Assembly (NCBI GenBank): GCA_963966185.1
Contig: CAWZYM010000237.1
Span: 19,422 to 83,421, forward strand
Source: Rhabditoides inermis
Lineage: Eukaryota > Nematoda > Chromadorea > Rhabditida > Rhabditidae
Reading direction: 5' to 3'
DNA: 64,000 nt
Shown one piece after another: positions 11,962 through 23,130 of this stretch (position 1 is the first letter of the stretch; each line of letters starts with the position of its first letter). Made by a program: the position numbers and the translations under genes. Under the pieces are notes generated by a model. The model had not been told where the DNA came from and ran no database searches. It saw nothing but the letters and a program-made list of their open reading frames with translations.

Positions 11962-12986
11962 GCTGAATAATTTTCAGCACTATAATAAAAAAAAAGGCAA
12001 AGAAACATCCGGAGCATCCCTCTCGTCTATAATGATATTGTAATGGATTTGGCTGATTATCGATCAAAAATCGACTGAGAATCGATTAAGATCGTCGTTA
12101 ACCACAAAAAAATTCTCAAATGTATTCTCCCGGCGTTCGCTCACCAAGATCTCGATACCGGTAGAAAACGATTCATTTCAATATATAATAGTAGTTCCGA
12201 AAACGTGTGATGACGTCATTCTTACAGTGATGTGAAATGGACAAATTGAAAGCAGGACAAATGCGAAATCGCCTGTCCAAGCGAAAGAGACATGTTGGAA
12301 GTGGCATCCGCCCAGCTTCCGAGTGCAAACGTCTCTCTAGTACTGTCTCCCCCCTCCCAATTCCATAATCACAGAAGCTACATACTACGGCTCCAATGAT
12401 TAGTTCCAACACGACCGAATCTCCTGAACCCCTCGATAGTACGCATGAGTGTATTGAAATAGACCAATGCACATCACACAGAGTGAGGGCATGACACGCA
12501 AGCGTTTGCGTTGCGATCATACTGCAACCAATGCGTCGGCCGGACCACCTTCGGCATTTCAATCAATCGAATTGTCTAAACACGTCTTCTATGGGTCATC
12601 ATCAGCGTCACAAAATCCAATAACTGACCAAATGGAGAAATCTAAAAACAACACACAACAACATTTGTTATTCAGCTCTCAGAATTCAACTGCGCACACT
12701 TTCTCACAAATTATGTTTTCCTTGAAATCTTCCAATCGATATTGATCATTTCACGGATAACCGAATGGCCTGGCACATTAGCAGATCTCTCTCCACTCCT
12801 TCACCTACAGTACGCACGTTGGCAGATCTTTCACACCTTCCCACACCTACAGTACGCAAGCAACATCGCACATTAGCAGATCTCCTTCACACTCCCTCAC
12901 CTACAGTACGCAATAGCAACGCACATTAGCAGATCTCCCACACTCTCAAACAGTTACAGGTTGAATCGGCCATGGGGGTGAAAGCT

Positions 12987-13042
<56 letters not shown>

Positions 13043-13351
13043 TTTCTCCATATTCCTCACATCGCTCCCACGATTTACAACTCCTTCACACCTCTCACGC
13101 ATCTTTCTCACATAGTTTACAACTCCTTCACGCCTCTATCACATCCTTCACACAATTTTCAACTGCCTCACTTGTGTCAATTTCTGAGAGCTGAATAACC
13201 AATATTATTGGGTGTTGTTTATCAATTCATCTCTTAGTTGAAACGTACAATGTTGAATAAAAGAGATCTTAGATATCTGATATATCAGTCGCCGGCAACC
13301 GACAGAAACCATGCCGCCACGATACTGTCATTTATGGCACTATATTTCATA
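11962..13351 (+). repeat. Array E unit 6
   Basis: 1390 bp, CT n about 25 (12990-13039). It begins with CAAAGCTGAATAA, a variant of the CATAGCTGAATAA seen elsewhere. Confidence 0.9.
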
Positions 13352-14713
13352 GCTGAATAATTTTCAGCACTATAATAAAAAAAAGGCAAAGAAACATCCG
13401 GAGCATCCCTCTCGTCTATAATGATATTGTAATGGATTTGGCTGATTATCGATCAAAAATCGACTGAGAATCGATTAAGATCGTCGTTAACCACAAAAAA
13501 AATTCTCAAATGTATTCTCCCGGCGTTCGCTTACCAAGATCTCGATACCGGTAGAAAACGATTCATTTCAATATATAATAGTAGTTCCGAAAACGTGTGA
13601 TGACGTCATTCTTACAGTGATGTGAAATGGACAAATTGAAAGCAGGACAAATGCGAAATCGCCTGTCCAAGCGAAAGAGACATGTTGGAAGTGGCATCCG
13701 CCCAGCTTCCGAGTGCAAACGTCTCTCTAGTACTGTCTCCCCCCTCCCAATTCCATAATCACAGAAGCTACATACTACGGCTCCAATGATTAGTTCCAAC
13801 ACGACCGAATCTCCTGAACCCCTCGATAGTACGCATGAGTGTATTGAAATAGACCAATGCACATCACACAGAGTGAGGGCATGACACGCAAGCGTTTGCG
13901 TTGCGATCATACTGCAACCAATGCGTCGGCCGGACCACCTTCGGCATTTCAATCAATCGAATTGTCTAAACACGTCTTCTATGGGTCATCATCAGCGTCA
14001 CAAAATCCAATAACTGACCAAATGGAGAAATCTAAAAACAACACACAACAACATTTGTTATTCAGCTCTCAGAATTCAACTGCGCACACTTTCTCACAAA
14101 TTATGTTTTCCTTGAAATCTTCCAATCGATACTGATCATTTCACGGATAACCGAATGGCCTGGCACATTAGCAGATCTCTCTCCACTCCTTCACCTACAG
14201 TACGCACGTTGGCAGATCTTTCACACCTTCCCACACCTACAGTACGCAAGCAACATCGCACATTAGCAGATCTCCTTCACACTCCCTCACCTACAGTACG
14301 CAATAGCAACGCACATTAGCAGATCTCCCACACTCTCAAACAGTTACAGGTTGAATCGGCCATGGGGGTGAAAGCTATCCTCTCTCTCTCTCTCTCTCTC
14401 TTCTTTTCTCCATATTCCTCACATCGCTCCCACGATTTACAACTCCTTCACACCTCTCACGCATCTTTCTCACATGGTTTACAACTCCTTCACGCCTCTA
14501 TCACATCCTTCACACAATTTTCAACTGCCTCACTTGTGTCAATTTCTGAGAGCTGAATAACCAATATTATTGGGTGTTGTTTATCAATTCATCTCTTAGT
14601 TGAAACGTACAATGTTGAATAAAAGAGATCTTAGATATCTGATATATCAGTCGCCGGCAACCGACAGAAACCATGCCGCCACGATACTGTCATTTATGGC
14701 ACTATATTCCATA
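13352..14713 (+). repeat. Array E unit 7
   Basis: 1362 bp, CT n about 11 (14380-14401). It shares the variant CACATGGTTT with unit 8. Confidence 0.9.
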
Positions 14714-16073
14714 GCTGAATAATTTTCAGCACTATAATAAAAAGAGGCAAAGGAACATCCGGAGCATTCCTCTCGTCTATAATGATATTGTAATGGATTT
14801 GGCTGATAATCGATCAAAAATCGACTGAGAATCGATTAAGATCGTCGTTAACCACAAAAAAATTCTCAAATGTATTCTCCCGGCGTTCGCTTACCAAGAT
14901 CTCGATACCGGTAGAAAACGATTCATTTCAATATATAATAGTAGTTCCGAAAACGTGTGATGACGTCATTCTTACAGTGATGTGAAATGGACAAATTGAA
15001 AGCAGGACAAATGCGAAATCGCCTGTCCAAGCGAAAGAGACATGTTGGAAGTGGCATCCGCCCAGCTTCCGAGTGCAAACGTCTCTCTAGTACTGTCTCC
15101 CCCCTCCCAATTCCATAATCACAGAAGCTACATACTACGGCTCCAATGATTAGTTCCAACACGACCGAATCTCCTGAACCCCTCGATAGTACGCATGAGT
15201 GTATTGAAATAGACCAATGCACATCACACAGAGTGAGGGCATGACACGCAAGCGTTTGCGTTGCGATCATACTGCAACCAATGCGTCGGCCGGACCACCT
15301 TCGGCATTTCAATCAATCGAATTGTCTAAACACGTCTTCTATGGGTCATCATCAGCGTCACAAAATCCAATAACTGACCAAATGGAGAAATCTAAAAACA
15401 ACACACAACAACATTTGTTATTCAGCTCTCAGAATTCAACTGCGCACACTTTCTCACAAATTATGTTTTCCTTGAAATCTTCCAATCGATACTGATCATT
15501 TCACGGATAACCGAATGGCCTGGCACATTAGCAGATCTCTCTCCACTCCTTCACCTACAGTACGCACGTTGGCAGATCTTTCACACCTTCCCACACCTAC
15601 AGTACGCAAGCAACATCGCACATTAGCAGATCTCCTTCACACTCCCTCACCTACAGTACGCAATAGCAACGCACATTAGCAGATCTCCCACACTCTCAAA
15701 CAGTTACAGGTTGAATCGGCCATGGGGGTGAAAGCTATCCTCTCTCTCTCTCTCTCTCTCTTCTTTTCTCCATATTCCTCACATCGCTCCCACGATTTAC
15801 AACTCCTTCACACCTCTCACGCATCTTTCTCACATGGTTTACAACTCCTTCACGCCTCTATCACATCCTTCACACAATTTTCAACTGCCTCACTTGTGTC
15901 AATTTCTGAGAGCTGAATAACCAATATTATTGGGTGTTGTTTATCAATTCATCTCTTAGTTGAAACGTACAATGTTGAATAAAAGAGATCTTAGATATCT
16001 GATATATCAGTCGCCGGCAACCGACAGAAACCATGCCGCCACGATACTGTCATTTATGGCACTATATTCCATA
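14714..16073 (+). repeat. Array E unit 8
   Basis: 1360 bp, CT n about 11 (15740-15761). It shares GAGCATTCCTCTCG with unit 9 and CACATGGTTT with unit 7, so a unit-sized recent duplication is likely here. Confidence 0.9.
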
Positions 16074-17096
16074 GCTGAATAATTTTCAGCACTATAATAA
16101 AAAGAGGCAAAGGAACATCCGGAGCATTCCTCTCGTCTATAATGATATTGTAATGGATTTGGCTGATAATCGATCAAAAATCGACTGAGAATCGATTAAG
16201 ATCGTCGTTAACCACAAAAAAATTCTCAAATGTATTCTCCCGGCGTTCGCTTACCAAGATCTCGATACCGGTAGAAAACGATTCATTTCAATATATAATA
16301 GTAGTTCCGAAAACGTGTGATGACGTCATTCTTACAGTGATGTGAAATGGACAAATTGAAAGCAGGACAAATGCGAAATCGCCTGTCCAAGCGAAAGAGA
16401 CATGTTGGAAGTGGCATCCGCCCAGCTTCCGAGTGCAAACGTCTCTCTAGTACTGTCTCCCCCCTCCCAATTCCATAATCACAGAAGCTACATACTACGG
16501 CTCCAATGATTAGTTCCAACACGACCGAATCTCCTGAACCCCTCGATAGTACGCATGAGTGTATTGAAATAGACCAATGCACATCACACAGAGTGAGGGC
16601 ATGACACGCAAGCGTTTGCGTTGCGATCATACTGCAACCAATGCGTCGGCCGGACCACCTTCGGCATTTCAATCAATCGAATTGTCTAAACACGTCTTCT
16701 ATGGGTCATCATCAGCGTCACAAAATCCAATAACTGACCAAATGGAGAAATCTAAAAACAACACACAACAACATTTGTTATTCAGCTCTCAGAATTCAAC
16801 TGCGCACACTTTCTCACAAATTATGTTTTCCTTGAAATATTCCAATCGATACTGATCATTTCACGGATAACCGAATGGCCTGGCACATTAGCAGATCTCT
16901 CTCCACTCCTTCACCTACAGTACGCACGTTGGCAGATCTTTCACACCTTCCCACACCTACAGTACGCAAGCAACATCGCACATTAGCAGATCTCCTTCAC
17001 ACTCCCTCACCTACAGTACGCAATAGCAACGCACATTAGCAGATCTCCCACACTCTCAAACAGTTACAGGTTGAATCGGCCATGGGGGTGAAAGCT

Positions 17097-17130
<34 letters not shown>

Positions 17131-17439
17131 TTTCTCCATATTCCTCACATCGCTCCCACGATTTACAACTCCTTCACACCTCTCACGCATCTTTCTCACA
17201 TAGTTTACAACTCCTTCACGCCTCTATCACATCCTTCACACAATTTTCAACTGCCTCACTTGTGTCAACTTCTGAGAGCTGAATAACCAATATTATTGGG
17301 TGTTGTTTATCAATTCATCTCTTAGTTGAAACGTACAATGTTGAATAAAAGAGATCTTAGATATCTGATATATCAGTCGCCGGCAACCGACAGAAACCAT
17401 GCCGCCACGATACTGTCATTTATGGCACTATATTCCATA
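16074..17439 (+). repeat. Array E unit 9
   Basis: 1366 bp, CT n about 14 (17100-17127). Confidence 0.9.
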
Positions 17440-18575
17440 GCTGAATAATTTTCAGCACTATAATAAAAAGAGGCAAAGGAACATCCGGAGCATCCCTCTC
17501 GTCTATAATGATATTGTAATGGATTTGGCTGATAATCGATCAAAAATCGACTGAGAATCGATTAAGATCGTCGTTAACCACAAAAAAATTCTCAAATGTA
17601 TTCTCCCGGCGTTCGCTTACCAAGATCTCGATACCGGTAGAAAACGATTCATTTCAATATATAATAGTAGTTCCAAAAACGTGTGATGACGTCATTCTTA
17701 CAGTGATGTGAAATGGACAAATTGAAAGCAGGACAAATGCGAAGTCGCCTGTCCAAGCGAAAGAGACATTCCATAATCACAGAAGCTACATACTACGGCT
17801 CCAATGATTAGTTCCAACACGACCGAATCTCCTGAACCCCTCGATAGTACGCATGAGTGTATTGAAATAGACCAATGCACATCACACAGAGTGAGGGCAT
17901 GTCACGCAAGCGTTTGCGTTGCGATCATACTGCAACCAATGCGTCGGTTAGACCACCTTCGGCATTTCAATCAATCGAATTGTATAAACACGTCTTCTAT
18001 GGGTCATCATCAGCGTCACAAAATCCAATAACTGACCAAATGAAGAAATCTAAAAACAACACACAACAACATTTGTTATTCAGCTCTCAGAATTCAACTG
18101 CGCACACTTTCTCACAAATTATGTTTTCCTTGAAATCTTCCAATCGATACTGATCATTTCACGGATAACCGAATGGCCTGGCACATTAGCAGATCTCTCT
18201 CCACTCCTTCACCTACAGTACGCACGTTGGCAGATCTTTCACACCTTCCCACACCTACAGTACGCAAGCAACATCGCACATTAGCAGATCTCCTTCACAC
18301 TCCCTCACCTACAGTACGCAATAGCAACGCACATTAGCAGATCTCCCACACTCTCAAACAGTTACAGGAAGAATCGGCCATGGGGGTGAAAGCTATCCTC
18401 TCTCTCTCTCTCTCTCTTCTTTTCTCCATATTCCTCACATCGCTCCCACGATTTACAACTCCTTCACACCTCTCACGCATCTTTCTCACATGGTTTACAA
18501 CTCCTTCACGCCTCTATCACATCCTTCACACAATTTTCAACTGCCTCACTTGTGTCAATTTCTGAGAGCTGAATA
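17440..18575 (+). repeat. Array E unit 10 (terminal, diverged)
   Basis: 1136 bp, CT n about 10 (18398-18417). It lacks the same 68 bp as unit 1 (near 17769), carries extra substitutions (GTCGGTTAGACC, ATTGTATAAACAC) and passes into module R after GAGAGCTGAATAA. Confidence 0.9.
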
Positions 18576-18803
18576 ACACATGTTATTGGGTGCTGTTCAT
18601 CAATTTATCTCACGGGTTGAATTTCGACACCGGATTTAGTTGCAAAATATTCGGTTCAATACATAACAGATCTAAACCCGTGTGATGACGTCACTATCAT
18701 GACGTCATTCTGTCACACGTCACTGGAGCACACAAATCGCAAATGTGGAATCGCATGTCGCATAGAAAGAAATATGTTGGAAGAGACATCCGCCCAGCTG
18801 CTC
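18576..18803 (-). repeat. Module R, truncated copy
   Basis: Reverse-complement relative of 26730-26955. It holds the double CRE-like motif at 18686-18707. After CCGCCCAGCTG it jumps to module L sequence (CTCTAGGCG, about 18800), so roughly 0.9 kb present in the copy at 57960 is deleted. Confidence 0.8.
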
Positions 18804-19377
18804 TAGGCGTACATATAGTGCTATCAACGATATTTGACTGGATATCGAACAAAGTGCTCCATGGAGAGCCTCAAATGACAAATATAAAGTTCCGTGAGTT
18901 CAAACTTGTTTGAAATGCATAAACAGAAAGAAAAAAAACAGAAAAAACAACAAACACAAATCGGTGTTTTTTTTTTGAAAATAGTGTTTGAAAGCGTGCA
19001 CTTTTCGCTAAGAGCAGATGGTTTTGCTCCGAAAAGAGTGCCTTGATACCAAGACTAGGCACATTTTAAAAAAAATTCCCGAAAAGGGTTGAACTTTTGA
19101 AAATTGCGAAAAGGGATATACTGAGAGCAAAAGAGGTTTTCGGTAGTGCGACTCGTATATTGAAAACTTGCAAAAAGGGTTGCGGTTACTGATACCCATA
19201 AAAGGGTTAGGATTTTCTTCTCCAGTATATCTCAAAAAGGGTTGGCAGGGTTGACACTCTTGAAGAGTGTCAGATTGGTTTTGTCGATTCAATCTCAGGT
19301 AAAACCGTACGGTTGGTCCCCTTCTTCCCACCCACCTCGATAGAGCACGGAAGGGGGAGGGGGGGGTGGGGTGGCAG
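18804..19377 (-). repeat. Module L, copy 1
   Basis: Matches 25302-25870 in reverse. It contains the A-rich segment 18920-18975 and the repeated AAAAGGG motifs between 19070 and 19260. Confidence 0.85.
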
Positions 19378-19435
19378 ACGCCGGCCACGACCTCAGCCGA
19401 ACGGGAATTTGCCTTGTAGGTGACGCCCTGAAATC
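19378..19435 (-). pseudogene. DLD fragment, second exon piece only
   Basis: On the minus strand this reads GVTYKANSR then SAEVVAGVCHP, a mutated form of the GVTYK / ANSR / SAEDVARVCH seen at 25245-25301. The exon before it has been lost: after CTGTGCTG (about 19464) the sequence skips about 0.4 kb that the copy at 59690 retains, including the whole first exon piece. It is non-functional. Confidence 0.75.
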
Positions 19436-19616
19436 CAACCATGCCAACCTATTCTACTGTGCTGCGCGGCAAGCATACGCGGCACGAAATCAATCAATGA
19501 CGAAAGTGACAGCGAGGCGAGAGAGTACTGTCAAACAAAAGAAACGAAAGAGGATTATGCGCACAAAGAAAAGAGTTAATGAAAAAGATATTTAAACAAG
19601 GAGAGAAAAAGAGGAG

Positions 19617-19617
<1 letters not shown>

Positions 19618-19659
<42 letters not shown>

Positions 19660-19819
19660 CAATAAGAAATAAAACATGGAGGATGAAGAAGAAACAAAAC
19701 GTAATGAAGAATGAATTGTGTGAGATAAAGGTCCGACCCTCGATCGATCGATCGATCAGTGTGAGGTGAGGACCCTCGATCGATTGACATAACACAAGTA
19801 CGACGAAAGAGAGAGAGAT

Positions 19820-19860
<41 letters not shown>
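19618..19860. repeat. (GA)n tracts and GATC-rich linker
   Basis: GA runs at 19618-19656 and 19807-19858 flank a linker with tandem CGAT (19741-19757). It corresponds in reverse to 24600-24880. Confidence 0.85.
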
Positions 19861-19861
<1 letters not shown>

Positions 19862-19965
19862 CGAGAAAGAGAGAGCAAGAGGAGAGAGACTGCAAGAGGG
19901 GGAGAGGGAGAGGGGAAGTGGAGAGGAAGAGGAAGAGGGAGAGGGAGAGGGAGAGAGAGGGAGAG

Positions 19966-20055
19966 AGGGACAGAGGGACAGAGGGACAGAGGGACAGAGG
20001 GACAGAGGGACAGAGGGACAGAGGGACAGAGGGACAGAGGGACAGAGGGAGAGAG
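19966..20055. repeat. 10-bp minisatellite GAGGGACAGA, about 9 copies
   Basis: Almost pure tandem copies inside a GA-rich stretch. The mirror arm at 24061-24590 and the second core at 61.3-61.8 kb lack it, so the expansion is private to this arm. Confidence 0.95.
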
Positions 20056-20308
20056 GAGGGGAGAGAGAGGGGGGAAGGAATGGAGATGGCCGAGTCAGGG
20101 TGGAGCCCGGGACCGGGAAGCGTCATCAATAGAAATGCACACCGACGGTGTAATTGAACGGCTCGCACAATGTATAACAAATCGATATAGATAGATAGAA
20201 ATAAACCAATAACTGGGAAGGGGAAGGGGAGTGATAGCTTAGGAAGAAGAATAGCGGATGAAGCAACAGTGTGAGATGAGGACAAGGCCCGACCCGCAAT
20301 CGATCGAT

Positions 20309-20464
20309 AGGCCCCATTATACTTTCACGCTGACGCTGACGCTCCCGTGCAAAACATGCAACTATTGAATTCGTTGACGCAGCGTGATCAAAATCGATAG
20401 GTGCATCTTTTGCACGGGAGCGTCAGCGTCGCGTCAGCGTCAGCGTGAAAGTATAATGGGGCCT
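20309..20464. mobile_element. 156-bp MITE with long TIRs and 3-bp target duplication
   Basis: Ends AGGCCCCATTATACTTTCAC and its reverse complement. The TIRs run about 45-55 bp and contain GACGCT/AGCGTC iterations. GAT flanks it on both sides (20306-20308, 20465-20467). Related unfilled DNA at 60205-60235 and 19740-19770 reads CGATCGATCAGTG, consistent with an empty GAT site. It has no coding capacity. Confidence 0.85.
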
Positions 20465-20467
20465 GAT

Positions 20468-22001
20468 GAGTGCGAGGCGAGGCAACCGAACGAGAAACTG
20501 TGAAAACGAAAAAAGCGATGCATCCCATTTAGACAACTTCAATCAAGCGATCAAGATGTGTGTATAGAACAAAAAGAGAGATCATGGAAAAGAAGTGCAC
20601 GAAAGGATAGTGAATAGGAAAATGATAGTACGAACTGGTGTATATCAAAGTGTGCTGGTCGCGCAAAATTGGGAAAGAAGCTAGCTGGGATCAATGGCGG
20701 ACGAGTGTGGAGCGGTGGTGACCCAGAAATCCATCTGGTGTCCATTTGCCGCGCAGCCACACTCACACAGACACAACTCTCTCACACGCAGACACACTAA
20801 TACTCACTCATTGCGCGGGAATCACTCAGTCATTCAAGGATCGATGAAAGAACGTTGCGACAAACGATTTTTGCTACTCGCTTTGCTACGCGGTTGTGAT
20901 TTGCTACGTGCTAACCGCTTTGCTGCATTCACACTTCTGTCGTCGGAGTATTAATGAGATCTATCTTCTGATTCATCCCAATTCTACGTCACGTCACCGT
21001 TTCCTTTCTTACACTTCTTCGAATCACTCTTCCTTACCTTATATTATCGCATGATTCACCGTGTCAAGTAAGGAATTCATGTTTTATTGAATTCATGTTA
21101 TGGATACTTGTACGAGATTGTGGATCCTTGCACGAGCTGTGACCCAAGCGAGGTACTTCTCCCCATTTCGCGTGTTCTCATCCACACGCACACCACACTA
21201 CCCGTTGCCTCTTGCCTGCGCAGAGCCCTATCACTCTCAAACGTTATCGTCGTCTGCCTCTAAGCTATGCAGCCTACGACAAACATGTCATGTCGCCTTA
21301 TTGACTATTGAAATTCAACATTGAAACTCGTTTCGAGACGTCATAATGACCGATGGTGAGCGTAGCTGACGCTAAATGAACGTCACCATGACTGCGGAGC
21401 TCAGACACGCGTCCACAGTCGGCGCGGCGAGATGTAGAGTGCGTGGTTGTAGAGGTGTTGGGGTGGTTGAGGTGGTAGGAGTGATTGCAGGGGCGGGGCC
21501 ACCGAGGAGGTCGCGGGGGCGGGGTGCGATGACGTAGGTGTTGTTGTTTGACCGATTGCCACGTGTACTTGTCCATGTGGCGGCCTGAGTTGCCTGTGTT
21601 GCTCATTTGTACCTCCTCCAGTTCTCTTAATAGGTCATTCATGAATTGATTGATTGCGTCGCTTCCTATTTATTTTTAGTCTTTTTGTTATTTTCCTTCA
21701 TTTTTTATGTGATCTCTCTCCCTCTCTTGTTCACTCTTTTTCACCCTTCTCTCTCCCCGTTGTTATCGATGAAACTGCATAATGACGTCATTCACACTAT
21801 CGATTAGATTGATTGATTGCTTGATAGATTTATTTATTTATTTATTTCAGGCGAGGGAGGCGGGAGATTGGCTGTGTGAAAAGAAGATGAACAGTCGAAC
21901 AGTGGATGGAAGCTGCTATGAACAGGAACGGCTAAGGAGCGACAACGCTGCAGACTCTAAGGAGAGTCGGCCGAGGAGTGAGTTGTGAGTGAGAGAATTA
22001 G
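20468..22001. other. Inner part of the first core cassette, mostly low-copy
   Basis: 20468-20780 is a diverged reverse complement of about 23310-23830 (shared CGCGCAGCCACACTCAC and a CATCCCATTTAG segment). 20780-21850 shows no recognised repeat. A minus-strand frame at 21298-21642 begins MNDLLRELEE and ends at a donor-like GAG|GTACAA, then degenerates to Pro/His/Thr-rich sequence. It could be an exon remnant. Confidence 0.4.
21851..21988 (+). other. Possible terminal exon of an unknown gene
   Basis: A T-rich acceptor (ATTTATTTATTTCAG) ends at 21850. The following frame (AREAGDWLCEKKMNSR and on) stays open for 45 codons to TGA at 21986-21988. No homology is recognised and no upstream exon was found. 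Confidence 0.2.
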
Positions 22002-22023
22002 AGAGGGCGCGCCAGCGCCCTCT
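22002..22023. repeat. GC hairpin AGAGGGCGC / GCGCCCTCT
   Basis: Nine-base arms with loop GCCA. The same arms with loop TGC occur at 50302-50322. Confidence 0.85.
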
Positions 22024-22084
22024 CGTTTGTACTGGATGTCCCCGCGCGCTAGAATGCTCAAAAACGACTTTTCCCGGATGAAGC

Positions 22085-22420
22085 ACTTTTCCTCATTTTG
22101 AAGTGATTTCCACTGTTACATTGCATTCACATCTCTATTCGATAGAGTTATAGAAAGTTGTATTGAGTTTGATTGAATTTGAAGCGAGATACGGAGAGTC
22201 CGCATTCGAGTGCGGATTGAGATTGGTGTCGGTCGCTCGGGCGGGCGGGCGCTCGGGCGGGCGGGCGTCGGACAATCGCTTTCGCCCCGCCCCCTCTGTG
22301 TGTGAGTGAGAGAGAGAGAGAGATAGGCGAATAGCGGGTGCGCGTCGGTATCCTCGCAGCGAATCGCGAACGTGTATGAAAATGTAATTTTGTGAAACAA
22401 AACTTAAGAAAAGGACAGAT
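22085..22420 (+). repeat. Module P, copy 1
   Basis: Homologous to 32105-32395 and, reversed, to 54771-55057. Shared landmarks are AGTGATTTCCA, a hairpin TCCGCATTCGAGTGCGGA (22199-22216), a GA run and CGAATCGCGAACGTGTAT. This copy has a longer GC-rich insert (22238-22267) than the other two. Confidence 0.8.
22238..22267 (+). repeat. GGGC-iterated tract, potential G-quadruplex
   Basis: Six GGG runs spaced by one to four bases, GGGCGGGCGGGC repeated around GCTC. It is absent from the related P copies at 32.2 and 54.9 kb. Confidence 0.6.
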
Positions 22421-22749
22421 ATTATCTTTCAAAAGTACTTCCAAGTAAAAGTAGTTGGTTTGTACCGTTGTCTCAGTTGAGCAAAAGGACTGACATGTTT
22501 TCAATGGAGACATGTGCAAACAGGCTCTCAGCATTATTCGACGTGTTATGTTACAACAGAAGTTGTGCTTTTAGATAATAACTGCATAACTTCGTAAACG
22601 CGTTCATTATAATATGGCCGCTTTGCACTGGTATGAGAGAGAGAGCCTGTTGGCACATGTCTCCATTGAAAACATGTCAGTCCTTTTGCTCAACTGAGAC
22701 AACGGTACAAACCAACTACTTTTACTTGGAAGTACTTTTGAAAGATAAT
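22421..22749. mobile_element. MITE, TIR ATTATCTTTCAAAAGTACTT
   Basis: 329 bp with TIRs of about 108 bp (22421-22529 and 22640-22749), nearly identical and including GGTTTGTACCGTTG and ACATGTTTTCAATGGAGACA. CAGAT precedes and follows the element, a possible 5-bp target duplication. It has no ORF. Relatives are at 32389-32680, 54475-54770 and, with different inner sequence, 46662-47147. Confidence 0.85.
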
Positions 22750-22925
22750 CAGATCATGTGTTGTGGAAAAGGCGAACGGTAGACTATAGAAAACGTGGAA
22801 GAGAAGTGCTGCGTGCGGTTGATTTCGTGAGAGAATAGTATAAGGAGTCGAGTTCAGAGTTCTGAGATTTATCCGAAATCGTTATAACTGTACATGACAT
22901 TGCAATCACAACAATATGAATGGAA
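22750..22925. other. Low-copy linker, nothing recognised
   Basis: No ORF, repeat or splice pattern could be supported. Confidence 0.4.
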
Positions 22926-23130
22926 GCATGCAGTAGGGCCAAAATCTTGGTACGCTAACGCCGGGGGAATACAGTTTAGCAATAGAGGTTAGTGATGGAC
23001 GACGATTCTTGATCGATACATACTAGACGGTGGAGAGGCTCCGGATGTTCCTTTGCTCCCACGTAGTCGCATGTATCTCCTCGAGCCAATAGTACTGCAT
23101 CCTCGTGAGCTTCTGCATCGCCTTGCTCAA
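22926..23130 (-). repeat. Diverged array-E head joined to a coding-like fragment
   Basis: Read on the minus strand, TGTATTCCCCCGGCGTTAGC and GCAAAGGAACATCCGGAGC match the head of E units. The E unit has TGTATTCTCCCGGCGTTCGC. Upstream of that head the frame reads LSKAMQKLTRMQYYWLEEI then HATTWEQRNIRSLS, which looks like a protein fragment, but I cannot name it. The coding-like part is cut at 23130 in the second core (60351). Confidence 0.5.

Larger units (their letters stand above)
5115..18575 (+). repeat. Satellite array E: ten tandem units of 1.14-1.41 kb
   Basis: Units share one order of parts. A GCTGAATAA...CAGCACTATAATAAAAA head is followed by CGGCGTTCGCTTACCAAGATCTCG and a TGACGTCAT site. 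Next come four 45-50 bp sub-repeats built on CACATTAGCAGATCTC and CACCTACAGTACGCA, then GGCCATGGGGGTGAAAGC and a (CT)n tract. TTTACAACTCCTTCAC sub-repeats follow, then GAGAGCTGAATAACCAATATTATTGGG. Internal units are almost identical. Length differences come mainly from CT number (n about 10-38). Each unit shows overlapping ORFs of 129 codons (-) and 92 codons (+), which I do not treat as genes. The last unit grades into module R. Confidence 0.95.

Noticed and set aside
5372..17280. Conserved 129-codon (-) and 92-codon (+) ORFs in each array-E unit
   Set aside because: They overlap antisense to each other, are conserved only because units are near-identical, and run through the TGACGTCA site and sub-repeats. 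No homology is visible.
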